Assembly: GCA_964383905.1 (NCBI GenBank)
Contig: CAYLJO010000022.1
Location: forward strand, 1 to 43,905
Reading direction: 5' to 3'
Origin: CAYLJO01 sp964383905
GTDB lineage: Bacteria > Acidobacteriota > Blastocatellia > Pyrinomonadales > Pyrinomonadaceae
Length of the DNA stretch: 43,905 nt
The position numbers were made by a program, and so were the translations under genes. This document shows, in pieces, positions 17,531 through 26,637 of the stretch. The stretch's first letter is position 1; each line of letters opens with the position of its first letter. The notes under the pieces were generated by a model. It had not been told where the DNA came from and did not search any database. It saw only the letters and a list, made by a program, of their open reading frames with translations.

Positions 17531-20500
17531 CTAAAAGATTAACCTTGCGCCGACCTGGACGGTTCTTGGTCCGTAGACGTTGGTATTCCCCTCGACCCCG
17601 GAGAACCCGAAACCATTGCTTGGGCCTAAGTCAGCAAAGTTAAGATCCGGCATAGCGTAGCGATGCCGGTTAAATACATTGAAAAACTCCGCGCGGATCT
17701 CCAGCGACACCGTCTCGGCTATACGCGTCTTCTTCAGCAGGCTGAAGTTCTCGCTATAGAAGGGCAGTACGTGCACGTTGCCCAACACAGCCGGCGCGGT
17801 GCCAAAGAACCGCGAGGGGTCAGAATAATAAGCGGCATACGCCGGGTTCGTCACGTCGGTAGTCGGCGGACTTTCAAAGTTTGGCGGCTGTGCGAAAGCG
17901 GTTCCACTCACGAGCTGAAAGAGCGTGCCGCTCGGACTGTTTCCGGTCAAGATCGGCTGCCCCGTCAGATTGGGCCGAAGAACGGCACCGCGGAAGCCGG
18001 CGAAGCCGACAAGATTCAGGAAACCGGTATTCTGGCTGGTTGTGACAACCAGCGGCAATCCCGTCTGGTATCTGTGGATACCGTTAAACTGCCAGCCGCC
18101 AACTATCCTGTCCACCACCCCACTGTAGTTGAGGAAACGCTTGCTCCTGCCAAAAGGCAGCTCAAAGATGTAGTTGAAGACCACTACGTGCGGAGCGCTG
18201 TTGGGGGAGATAAACCGTGGTCGCTCATAAGGGCTCTGCGGCTGGTTGACTGCCGTGCCGCCGTAGAGGTCCTCGGCCCCGGTCGTACGAAGTCTTGAGA
18301 AGGTATAAGCCAGACCAAACTGTATCCCCTGCGAGAAGCGGCGATCAAGCTTGACTTGGAGGGCATTGTACCAGCTCTGCCCGTTGCTCTCGAGAATGTT
18401 CTTGATTATCCCGTACTGTGGGAATGGCTTCAGCGCCTGAGCGACATTACCGCTGAAGCCTGGGAAAACCGCATTATTATTAGTCGGAAGATTGAAACCG
18501 AGTTGCTGGGCAAAGGCCCGCTCCTGAGACGTCACATCGCTGAGATTCTTGTTCAGCAAAGGGAATCCCAACTTCAGCGCGTTGAGGGGCAAGGCATTCA
18601 GTCGCCCGAAGTCTGAGCGGAGGCGTGTCCCCTTGTGCCCGATGTAACCCACTGAGACCGCGAATTTCGCCGGGAGCTCACGCTGCACGTCGAGGCTCCA
18701 CTGCTGCGTGCGGCCGGTTTTGAAGTCCTTGTTAAAGTATGAGACATCCGAGCCGATGAACTGATCACTAGGGTTGACCGACGGGCGGGCAGGATAGCTG
18801 CGCAGGAAAAAGTTCGCATCTGCTCCGAACTGCGGGCGCGCCTGGTGAAGGTTATAGCCTTCTGTCCCCTCGGTGATCGCGACGTCGCCGCTGAAGCCAT
18901 AGAGAATGGGGGAATAGTAGATCCCATAGCCGCCACGAACAACCGTCTTGTTGTTGAGAGAATAGGCGAAACCGACGCGCGGGCCCAGGTTAGAATAATC
19001 AGGTTTGGCTAGACCTTTATACTGCGCCTGAAGGCCCCCTTGCCCGTTAGCGGAGACGAGCGCGCCAAGCCGGTTGGCCACCGGATTCATGACGGTCGGG
19101 TCAAAGGACCGGTAGCGGTCGTGCGCCTCGGTGCGTGGATAACTTATCTCGTAGCGAACGCCCAGATTCAGAGTCAGTCGGGGCGTAATCTTGAAGTCAT
19201 CCTGGAAGAAGACCGCCGGGTAAAAGTAGCGCCAGCCGGGATCAAGCGTCTTGTTACTGTTGAAAGACCATTCGGTCGCGCCGGTGATCAGGCTCGCGAT
19301 GGGCCAGCCCTGGTTGTTGGTATCGACGTTGGCTGTTTGCAAGTGCCTGAAGTTAAACCAGCCGCCGGGGCTGAGCAACTGGGCGGTGTTGAATCGCTGA
19401 AAACGTAGGTCACCACCTATCCGGAAGGAATGGCGGCCCTTGACCCAGGTGGCAAAGTCGGAGAGCTCGACAGTGCTGTCGGCGAAAGGCAGGTCGTTGA
19501 AGAATGAGCCGCCGAGCCCTTGGTAGGCGCGCGTGTCGCTAGATCTCCCAGGTTCGCCGTAGCCTGGGAAATCGACGGCCGGGAAGGCCCCACCCAAAAC
19601 CGAGTTCAGCGGAAGGCCAAGCGCGAATGGGTCGGCTGCGCCGACGCCCGGGCTTTTATTCGTGGCGACGACACGATTCCACCCTACGGTAAAGTGATTG
19701 AGCAACGTCGGGGTCAACGTGAAGTCATGCGTCGCCCTGGCGAGCTGCGACTTTAGTGTCTGATCGAACCTGCCGAATGCGACGAGCGGCCTCGGGAACC
19801 GAGGGAACCCACCCTGCATCGTGTTGTTTTTGCGGAAAGAATAGCTGAAGGAGATCCGCTGCTTCGGCGTCAGTACGTCGTCGATCTTGAACACTTCGTT
19901 GTTCATGACCGTCGGGACTGTGCTTGCAGCCGTGTAATTTCTAAACACGCCCGGCTTGGTTGGTGTGGGTATAGATCGAAGGATAGCTAAGCCAACCGGG
20001 TCAAACTTTGAAGCCGGTACGATATTACCCGCAAACGGGGTCCGGTTGCCGGGGCCGCCACTGGTCGGATCGTAAATCTGAACGCCTCCGGGGAACTGCG
20101 CGAGCACGGCAGGATCCGTAAATAGCTCCGAGAAGTCGCCCTGACGCATCTTGAGCGTCGGTACTGAGACGTCGACGGTCTCGGACTGGTTGAACCGGTA
20201 GCCCTCATAGTTAAAGAAGAAGAACGCACGGTTCTTGCCGTTATAGACGGAGCGCCCACCCTCGCCAAAGCGCGGCAGGTAAATGGGGCCGCCGATGTTG
20301 AAGCCGAAGTCATGCTGGAGGTCGCGCGGCTTGGCGATATTGTTTGCGTTGTTAAAGAAGCTGTTGGCGTTAAGCGCGCTATTACGATGGAGCTCGTACG
20401 CTTCACCGTGGAACTGATTGCCCCCGGATTTGAGTGTGAAGTTGACGATGCCGCCCGACGAGGCGCCAAACTCCGCTGAGTAGGTGCTGGTCGAGAGCGT

Positions 20501-21196
20501 AAATTCCTGGAAGGCATTTGGGCCCGGAGCAGTCTCGGTGAAGAATGTGCCGTTCTGAGCGCGCCGTGTAGATGAACCATCAACCAGTATCTCGGTGCCC
20601 AGCGCCTGTCCGCCGCTGACTCTGAATCGTGAAGCGTTCGTCCCACGGTTATCTTGTGAGCCGATCCCGCCCGACGATGTGACGTTGCTGTCGAGAAAGA
20701 TAAATGAGAGAGGGGTTCGACCGCCGCTTTCGGCGGTGACCTGAAGCGGCAATTCTTCGACCTGCCGCTCGGTGACGTTCGTCTGCCTGACGGGCGAATC
20801 GGTCTGAACCACCGGTGCCGCGTCAGTACTACTCACAGTCACCGTGCTCCCGATCTCACCCAGCTCAAGCTTGAAATCGGCGCGGCGGGTCACCTGGACA
20901 GCCACCTCGATCCGGTCAACAGTGGAGGTCTTGAAGCCCTGCTTTTCGGCCGACAATTTATAGGGATTCGCCTTCAACTCCGGCAGGGTGTAGTCGCCCG
21001 TGCCCGAGGTGGTTGTGTTGCGCACTTCGCCCGTGACGAGATCCGTGGCCGTGATCGTCGCATCAGCAACAACGGCGCCATTAGGGTCGGTGACCGTGCC
21101 GGTGATTGCACCCCGGTCGCTCTGACCAAAGATAGGCGCTGCCCACATTAAAGCGAACATTAATAGCGCAAAAGCAAGAACCTTACGAGACTTCAT
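17531..21196 (-). CDS. TonB-dependent receptor, Oar/CarboxypepD-type
   Basis: A 1221-residue outer-membrane transporter. A signal peptide (about 1-25, ending IFG/Q) precedes a carboxypeptidase-regulatory-like domain (GAITGTVTDPNGAVVADATI... about residues 28-110), a plug domain (VTERQVEELPLQ, then RVSGGQALGTEILVDGSS and GGIVNFTLKSGGNQFHGEAYE) and a large barrel. It ends VGARLIF with a C-terminal Phe, the usual barrel-assembly signal. ATG 21196 is chosen for its AGGAGGGG site; an upstream start at 21250 lacks one. This class is expanded in acidobacteria and typically has no SusD partner, and none is seen here. Its substrate is probably the glycan fragments handled by the adjacent GH enzymes. 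A promoter with a LacI-type operator lies 250 bases upstream. Confidence 0.92.
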   Translation of the reverse strand: MKSRKVLAFALLMFALMWAAPIFGQSDRGAITGTVTDPNGAVVADATITATDLVTGEVRNTTTSGTGDYTLPELKANPYKLSAEKQGFKTSTVDRIEVAVQVTRRADFKLELGEIGSTVTVSSTDAAPVVQTDSPVRQTNVTERQVEELPLQVTAESGGRTPLSFIFLDSNVTSSGGIGSQDNRGTNASRFRVSGGQALGTEILVDGSSTRRAQNGTFFTETAPGPNAFQEFTLSTSTYSAEFGASSGGIVNFTLKSGGNQFHGEAYELHRNSALNANSFFNNANNIAKPRDLQHDFGFNIGGPIYLPRFGEGGRSVYNGKNRAFFFFNYEGYRFNQSETVDVSVPTLKMRQGDFSELFTDPAVLAQFPGGVQIYDPTSGGPGNRTPFAGNIVPASKFDPVGLAILRSIPTPTKPGVFRNYTAASTVPTVMNNEVFKIDDVLTPKQRISFSYSFRKNNTMQGGFPRFPRPLVAFGRFDQTLKSQLARATHDFTLTPTLLNHFTVGWNRVVATNKSPGVGAADPFALGLPLNSVLGGAFPAVDFPGYGEPGRSSDTRAYQGLGGSFFNDLPFADSTVELSDFATWVKGRHSFRIGGDLRFQRFNTAQLLSPGGWFNFRHLQTANVDTNNQGWPIASLITGATEWSFNSNKTLDPGWRYFYPAVFFQDDFKITPRLTLNLGVRYEISYPRTEAHDRYRSFDPTVMNPVANRLGALVSANGQGGLQAQYKGLAKPDYSNLGPRVGFAYSLNNKTVVRGGYGIYYSPILYGFSGDVAITEGTEGYNLHQARPQFGADANFFLRSYPARPSVNPSDQFIGSDVSYFNKDFKTGRTQQWSLDVQRELPAKFAVSVGYIGHKGTRLRSDFGRLNALPLNALKLGFPLLNKNLSDVTSQERAFAQQLGFNLPTNNNAVFPGFSGNVAQALKPFPQYGIIKNILESNGQSWYNALQVKLDRRFSQGIQFGLAYTFSRLRTTGAEDLYGGTAVNQPQSPYERPRFISPNSAPHVVVFNYIFELPFGRSKRFLNYSGVVDRIVGGWQFNGIHRYQTGLPLVVTTSQNTGFLNLVGFAGFRGAVLRPNLTGQPILTGNSPSGTLFQLVSGTAFAQPPNFESPPTTDVTNPAYAAYYSDPSRFFGTAPAVLGNVHVLPFYSENFSLLKKTRIAETVSLEIRAEFFNVFNRHRYAMPDLNFADLGPSNGFGFSGVEGNTNVYGPRTVQVGARLIF

Positions 21197-21420
21197 GACC
21201 CCCTCCTGAATCTCGACCAGCGTCGAGAAGGTAGACTTGACGAGATACACCCGCGAGGAAAAATATCAAGGCCCGAACGCAAGAAGTAAAATGCCCTCCA
21301 ATGCTCGCACCAGGCATCCCAAGCGTACTAACTTTGATGTGCCCTAATCAGGCGTCATCACGGATTACGACGAGAGATAGTTGAGCGATGGAATTTTTCT
21401 CAGGCCGCTCATCCGAACGA

Positions 21421-21446
21421 TTTAAACGATTACGTAAACGGTTAAC
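21421..21446. promoter_or_regulatory. LacI-type operator cluster downstream of receptor -10
   Basis: The segment contains two overlapping palindromic units with a central CG: GTAAACGGTTAAC (21434-21446) and TTTAAACGATTA (21421-21432), with the perfect TTACGTAA between them. The CG centres are 12 bp apart. AANCG(G/N)TT-type palindromes are the classical binding pattern of LacI-family proteins. It sits at about +5 to +30 relative to the predicted start, a position where repressor binding would block transcription. The LacI gene at 6570-7595 is the only family member in the window. Confidence 0.6.
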
Positions 21447-21457
21447 TAGATTTGCAG

Positions 21458-21487
21458 CTTATAGCAGGACTGCAAGCTGATTGTCAA
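21458..21487 (-). promoter_or_regulatory. Sigma-70-type promoter of the TonB receptor
   Basis: On the minus strand there is a perfect TTGACA (21487-21482), an 18-base spacer and TATAAG (21463-21458). The predicted start is near 21451. It is the best promoter match I found in the non-coding parts of the window. The IS66 end lies only about 20 bp upstream of the -35 box. Confidence 0.7.
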
Positions 21488-21506
21488 TATTTTTTAGAAA
21501 TTGCCC

Positions 21507-23106
21507 GTAATCGGTCAGTAAATGGGGGTATGCAGACCACACCGCTCGTCAAGCGATCAAAGCCAAGCAGTTGTGCATTGCTCGCCAAGCAGTTTCTCCT
21601 CCCGCTCATCTCACTTTAACTGCTATCCGTTTGCAGGAGCAGTCCTGCTATTTTCAGTCGCGCGTTCAAAGCCAATTGATCCAACACAGCTTTGAACTTC
21701 TGTCGCGGATCAAGGACTCTCTTTTTCAGAGTCTGCATCACGCTCATCAACACTTCTCGCGTGTGTGCCCCTTCTTCGGCTTGCGATCCGTGACTGACTT
21801 CCCTCGCGATCACCGTCGGGCGCAGCTCTCGCTCCGCTCGATTATTCTCACACGGGACCCTGCGATCACTAACCCAGTGATCGAGATGCTTCTCTTCTTC
21901 GACAAAGAAGTCGCGGCCTTCGCTTGATCGCCAAGTGATGCGACTCTTGATGGCACGCGGCCAAGATCTGCTTTTTGATCCGTGCGGCCTCCCGATAATA
22001 GTCATCCTCCGCAGGTTTGCTACTTTGTAAGCGCATCGCCTGCGAGAGCCCCTCAATCATCCCCTGCGCATAGGCTTCGACCTCTTTCTCCTGGGCAAAC
22101 TCTACTTGCAGATCCTGCGGATCGCGCAACAGATGTGCATAACAATACTGCACCTGACACCCTACTCGGTGATAACCCTGGTACCGGCCCACCACCGAAT
22201 AGCCGGCCAGTGGCCCCTTTCCCAAAACTTCTTCCACAACCTTGGAAGAACGCGTCTTGCGGTAGAGGTGCACGCCTGACAGAGTCACTGGTAAAAAGCC
22301 AGCAATAACCATTCTGCCCATCCACCCTCCACCCAGTCTCGTCCGCATGACGCACCCACGACTGCTGATAGATCGCCTTTAACTCTCTCAGCACAGGCCC
22401 GAACAATCCTGCCACATGATGCAAGGCTTGTATGACGGGGCCGTAGTTCAACTCCCAGCGAGCGCACACCCGCTCCAGTGGCATCCCGTGCAGGTAATGT
22501 GAGTCGATCACCTCCGCGAGCAGTTGATTCGGGAGCAGCAAACGCGGCAACGCCCCCGCGGCTTGCGCCCCAACGACGCGCTGGCCATGACCACATTCTC
22601 GTCTTTGCAGCCGATACAATACTTTCACTACCTGGAGCGGGTTGAGATCCAAGACCGAACGCTCCCGATCATCCTTCTCCTTCATCACCGCATGACAGTA
22701 TGGGCATCGGGACTCGACTTCAACCGTGCGCACCTCATCCACCTCTGGCTCTGTCTGCTTCTTGCGGCCATTGCCTTTGTGACCAGGCTTGGCTCGGCCG
22801 CGCTTCGAGGCCTCTGCGGCTGGGGCACTGGCTTTGACAGGTATTCGGGCGGAGGGCGTGGAAGAGCCGAAGAAGCCTTCCTTTTCTTTGCGCTTCTTCG
22901 CCGAGAGCTTGAGTCTGAGTTGTTGAATCTCTTCTTTAAGGCGGTCAATCCCGCGCTGCTTCTCCAGACAGCCCTCGCATAAGCTGACGCCGTAAGTGGG
23001 ACTCTTGGGTGGTTGATAAACTGAGCGCATGGAGATTCTCTCAGGTTATCAAATGCCGAAAGCGCTGCTTTTTCCTATCCCCTGCACCCATTTACTGACC
23101 GATTAC
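21507..23106 (-). mobile_element. IS66-family insertion sequence, 1600 bp
   Basis: Both ends carry the perfect 20-bp inverted repeat GTAATCGGTCAGTAAATGGG (left end reading inward from 21507; right end on the opposite strand from 23106). The flanks show an identical 8-bp target duplication AATTGCCC at 21499-21506 and 23107-23114, the size expected for IS66. It carries only a tnpC-like gene, so it belongs with the IS66 members that lack tnpA/tnpB. The exact duplication argues for recent insertion, yet the transposase is frameshifted. Confidence 0.93.
21616..23030 (-). pseudogene. tnpC: IS66 transposase TnpC, broken by two frameshifts
   Basis: The protein begins at ATG 23030 with a CEGC zinc-type motif, a coiled helix (DRLKEEIQQLRLKLS), a Lys-rich linker, a CPYC zinc motif and the start of the DDE core (HADETGWRV). 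Around 22262-22285 the frame shifts: the family sequence HLYRKTRSSKVVEE continues in a second frame. A second shift at about 21920-21945 moves ENNRAERELRPTVIAREVSHGSQ into a third frame, which ends at 21616. Joined together, the three pieces cover the usual IS66 length. As it stands the gene should not yield a full transposase, unless the shifts are assembly or read errors. Confidence 0.88.
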
Positions 23107-23139
23107 AATTGCCCCTTAAACAAGTTTGATATAAGGTCA

Positions 23140-24696
23140 CTATTTGGGTGAGTCTATCAATCTAAGGCCTGTCATCCCTTGTTGTTGCTCACCACGTAGC
23201 TTTTCAGCGAGTGCAAACATGGTTTGCGCGCGCTCCTTCTCGCCCAGTCGGGCGTAGACGAGTCCAAGCTGATAGGGTGCTGTCGTATCTTTTGGGTCGA
23301 GTTTGATGGCCCGCTCCAATTCGGCGCGGGCCGCCAGATAATTCTTCTGCTTAGCGTAGACGATGCCGAGCGCCGAGTGCGCCGGGGCGTGCGTCGGTTC
23401 AGACTTTATAGCGCGCTGCAACCACGCAACGGCCCGATCAGATTCGCCTTCATGATGGGCAATCATGCCGAGGTAATATTGGGCGTCCGCATATGAGGCT
23501 AGCGTAAGACAATGTTCCAGTGCCGCTCGTGCTTGCGGGAACTGCTTCATGCTATAGAGTGTTGCTCCGAGCAAAAAGTAACCGCGCCCGTCCTGTGGCC
23601 GCAACTCAATGTAACGATTCATGAGCGCTTGCGCACGTGCCGCCTCACCATTTTCCAGGCGCGCAATGGCAAGCGCGTACAGATAGCCCGGCTCATCAGG
23701 CTTCATCCGGTAAAGGCGCTCAAGGACTGGTATTGCATCGAACAACAGGCGCAGGTTCAATGCCGTCCAGCCAAAATCGTATAATACGGCCGGGGAATTG
23801 GGGGCGAATTTTCGTGCGCGGATCAAGTACGCAAGCGCCTTTTCAAGCTCACCCCGTTCACGCGCCACACCTGCCAGCGCACGCAGCGTCGCCACGTCAT
23901 CGGGTTTAACCGCGAGTGCTGCCGCATAACACTGTTCGGCGCGGTCCCACTCACCCTTCTGAAAATAGGCCGCGCCCAGATTGTAGAGTACGGCAAAGGA
24001 ATCCGGTGTCTGTCGCCTGGCGGCTTCCAGAAGCTCAATCGCCTGATTAGGCAGCCCGTGTTGAGCAAAGACGATGGCAAAGCTCGAGGCGACATCAGCC
24101 GAAACGGCGCCCGGTCGCTTGAGTGGGTTGGCGAGCGCCTGTGCTTCGCTCACCCGCCCAAGACCGAGGTAGCACTTAACGAGCAGGTAGAGATGGTCTG
24201 TACTAAATAGTTCTCGTGGAATCTTTTTCAAGTACGTGAGCGAGAGATCATAGTCGTGCCGCTCTTCATAAAGCGCCGCCAGATTGTAATTAACGTCTGC
24301 GCGATCAGGCGCACGCTTACTTGCCTCCGTGAATGCCCAGAGGGCTCGGTCAGACTTGTGACCGTTGGCGTAAAGTTGACCGAGATTCAAATAAGCTCCT
24401 AGTAGATCTGGCGCAACGTCGAGTGCGCGCAAAAATAGCTGTTCCGCTTCACCGGTACGCTGCTGTTGTGCACGGACGACGCCGAGCAAGTTAAGCGCAT
24501 TGGCCTCATGTGGGGAGACACGCAGCGTTGCGTTAAGCTCCGTCTCGGCGCGTGAGAGTTGGCCCTGGCGGATCATCTCAGCGGCGCGTTCGAGACGGTC
24601 GTAGCTGGCAGAATTTTGAATAACAGCAAACGCAGGCGAGGCGGGCGCAAGGAGGCCCAGCAGGATGAAGAAACTAGCTGGAATTTTGACCGACAT
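23140..24696 (-). CDS. Secreted TPR-repeat protein (paralog 2)
   Basis: A 518-residue protein with a clean signal peptide (FFILLGLLAPASPAFA) and TPR units covering almost all of the mature chain, for example ANALNLLGVVRAQQQRTGEAE, AYLNLGQLYANGHKSDRA, AVLYNLGAAYFQKGEWDRAE and APYQLGLVYARLGEKERA. It resembles the TPR protein on the other side of the receptor in size, export signal and opening (RLERAAEMIRQGQ against LERAAALVAEGA). ATG 24696 is preferred over GTG 24705. Before the IS66 insertion its stop codon would have been only about 370 bp from the receptor promoter. The function is not known; a structural or glycan-handling partner of the receptor is an inference from position. Confidence 0.8.
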   Translation of the reverse strand: MSVKIPASFFILLGLLAPASPAFAVIQNSASYDRLERAAEMIRQGQLSRAETELNATLRVSPHEANALNLLGVVRAQQQRTGEAEQLFLRALDVAPDLLGAYLNLGQLYANGHKSDRALWAFTEASKRAPDRADVNYNLAALYEERHDYDLSLTYLKKIPRELFSTDHLYLLVKCYLGLGRVSEAQALANPLKRPGAVSADVASSFAIVFAQHGLPNQAIELLEAARRQTPDSFAVLYNLGAAYFQKGEWDRAEQCYAAALAVKPDDVATLRALAGVARERGELEKALAYLIRARKFAPNSPAVLYDFGWTALNLRLLFDAIPVLERLYRMKPDEPGYLYALAIARLENGEAARAQALMNRYIELRPQDGRGYFLLGATLYSMKQFPQARAALEHCLTLASYADAQYYLGMIAHHEGESDRAVAWLQRAIKSEPTHAPAHSALGIVYAKQKNYLAARAELERAIKLDPKDTTAPYQLGLVYARLGEKERAQTMFALAEKLRGEQQQGMTGLRLIDSPK

Positions 24697-24772
24697 TATT
24701 TGCACGAGTACCGCCGGAATATTAAGAGTAAGATAGAGAATCCTTCACTACTTAAGAGGCTCTTCCGCCGCA

Positions 24773-26563
24773 TCACACATTCAGATCGAAGAGCCTCCGG
24801 TGAACCTCCGCGATTTGCTCGGGTGCGACCTTCGGCTGCCGGTCATAGGTGAGCAGCCCGTTGATTTCCTGCTCAATATCGGTCAATTGCGTGTAGCAGA
24901 ATCCTGCCAGGAAGCGCAAGGATGAGATTCCTTCCATGAGATCCTGGTACTTCTCAAACAACTCCTCCGGTGTTTGAATAGAGCCGTAGAACCGATAGAG
25001 GAGGTCCCGCTTCTCGGGCGGCACGTCCGGCGGGATCATCAGAAAGCCGCCGACTTCGGTCAGCATGATGGGCTGGCCCCTGTAACGCGAACCGAGTACG
25101 AAGAGCGGCTTTTTACCGATCCAGACGTGCGCCGGAAGCGACCCTCCGCCCGAAGTCTCGCGGTAGCGCTCCCGCAACAGCTCGGCCGTGGGGGTGTAGT
25201 CGTGGATGGCGCAAATGTCCGTAATATCCGAATGTTCCCAGCCGTCGTTATCAATGACAGGCCGTTTTGGATCAAGCCGCCTCGTGGCGGCAACCATCCG
25301 CTCGATGAAGGCGTACTGGCCCGGATGGCTATGCTTGAGGCCCGGGAAGCCCATGCTTTCGTTCACCGGAACCCATGTGATGATACACGGGTGATTGTAA
25401 TCGCGCCGCACGGCGCGCTGCCATTCCGCCGAAAGACGCTCCTCAGCCTGCGATGACCATTCTCGGGCGTTCGGCATTTCCCCCCAGACGAAGAGCCCCA
25501 GCTGGTCACACCAGTAGAGCCAGCGCGGGTCCTCTATCTTCTGGTGCTTACGTGCGCCGTTGAAACCGAAGCGTTTGACCCATTCCACGTCCGCGCGCAG
25601 AGCTTCGTCGGACGGCGCGGCCAGATAGCTTTCAGGCCAGTAGCCCTGATCGAGAACCATCGCCAGGTAAGTGGGCTTTCCGTTGAGCCACACCCGACCG
25701 TCACGAAGCTCGACATCGCGTATGCCGGCATAAGATGCCACCTCGTCCAGTAATTGGTCGCCTTCAAACAAGCGTATCCGGAGACCGTACAGATGGGGGG
25801 ATTCAGGCGACCAGAGCTTGGCGTCGGGGATGTTCAGCGTCAGCCACGCAGTCGCGGCAGTACTCTCTTCTTCGGCCCGCGCGACAATCACTTCACCGTC
25901 CAAAGCCTCCGCTTCCACCCGCCACACGGAGGATGGCGCATGAAGGTAGACGCTCATCTCAATACTACTCTTACGGGCTTGCGGGGTGATTCTAATCTCA
26001 TCGATGCGTATCGGCGGGACGGGCTCCAGCCAGACCGTCTGCCAGATGCCGGTCGTGCAGTAGTAATCAATATCATGCGGCCGGCCGGTGGTGGACTGTT
26101 TCCCGCGAGGCTGTCGCGGGTTCTGGCGGTCCTCTACGCGCACGGTCAGGCGATTAAGACCCTGACTCAGGTAGGGAGCAATATCGAACCGAAAGGGCAC
26201 GTGCCCCCCCTGATTATGACCGACCTCCTGCCCATTCACCCAAAGGGTCGCGCGGTAATCGACGGCGCCAAAATGGAGCAGCAGATCCTGGCCCCGCCAT
26301 TCCGCCGGCATCTCGAAACTACGTGAGTACCAGACGATCTCATGGACCGCTTTATCGTTGATGCCGGAAAGCTCGCACTGATAGGGGAACGGAACGGTAA
26401 TGCGCTTTTCCAGTGGAAGCCCGTAGTGCCACCCCAACTCGCGTCCCTTGTTCGCGTCATCAAACGCAAACTCCCATTCGCCGTTGAGGTTTAACCATTT
26501 CTCCCTGACAAACTGCGGCCGGGGATATTCCGGCCGAGGCGTATTGATTGTTGAGTTTTCCAT
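24773..26563 (-). CDS. Cytosolic GH2 glycosidase
   Basis: A 596-residue GH2 enzyme without a signal peptide. It opens EYPRPQFVREKWLNLNGEWEF, typical of the GH2 sugar-binding domain, with LLHFGAVDYRATLWVNGQEVG and the Ig-like and barrel domains following. The acid/base is Glu402 (WVPVNESMGF) and the nucleophile Glu503 (MLTEVGGFL). Lacking export signals, it probably hydrolyses imported oligosaccharides, complementing the secreted GH2 enzyme further down the locus. Galactosidase, glucuronidase or arabinosidase activity cannot be separated by eye. It is preceded on the same strand by the MFS gene after a 74-base gap. Confidence 0.85.
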   Translation of the reverse strand: MENSTINTPRPEYPRPQFVREKWLNLNGEWEFAFDDANKGRELGWHYGLPLEKRITVPFPYQCELSGINDKAVHEIVWYSRSFEMPAEWRGQDLLLHFGAVDYRATLWVNGQEVGHNQGGHVPFRFDIAPYLSQGLNRLTVRVEDRQNPRQPRGKQSTTGRPHDIDYYCTTGIWQTVWLEPVPPIRIDEIRITPQARKSSIEMSVYLHAPSSVWRVEAEALDGEVIVARAEEESTAATAWLTLNIPDAKLWSPESPHLYGLRIRLFEGDQLLDEVASYAGIRDVELRDGRVWLNGKPTYLAMVLDQGYWPESYLAAPSDEALRADVEWVKRFGFNGARKHQKIEDPRWLYWCDQLGLFVWGEMPNAREWSSQAEERLSAEWQRAVRRDYNHPCIITWVPVNESMGFPGLKHSHPGQYAFIERMVAATRRLDPKRPVIDNDGWEHSDITDICAIHDYTPTAELLRERYRETSGGGSLPAHVWIGKKPLFVLGSRYRGQPIMLTEVGGFLMIPPDVPPEKRDLLYRFYGSIQTPEELFEKYQDLMEGISSLRFLAGFCYTQLTDIEQEINGLLTYDRQPKVAPEQIAEVHRRLFDLNV

Positions 26564-26637
26564 ACTAGCTCAAAGGTCTTCGATATTTTACCAGGGGCCA
26601 CACGAAGGGCCCACCATAGGGCTGTTCCCTATCAGGA

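Larger units (their letters stand above)
21197..21506 (-). other. Receptor leader and promoter region, about 310 bases
   Basis: This gene-free stretch holds the receptor promoter (21458-21487), the operator (21421-21446), a roughly 250-base untranslated leader, and a small hairpin (CTCGAC-GCTG-GTCGAG, 21212-21227) immediately upstream of the ribosome-binding site. The IS66-family element begins at its left edge on the transcriptional upstream side. No small ORF with a convincing start is seen in the leader. Confidence 0.6.

Noticed and set aside
21616..23030. Programmed frameshifting of the IS66 transposase
   Set aside because: IS66 tnpC is normally a single frame, and I see no slippery heptamer at the two breaks; decay or read error is simpler.
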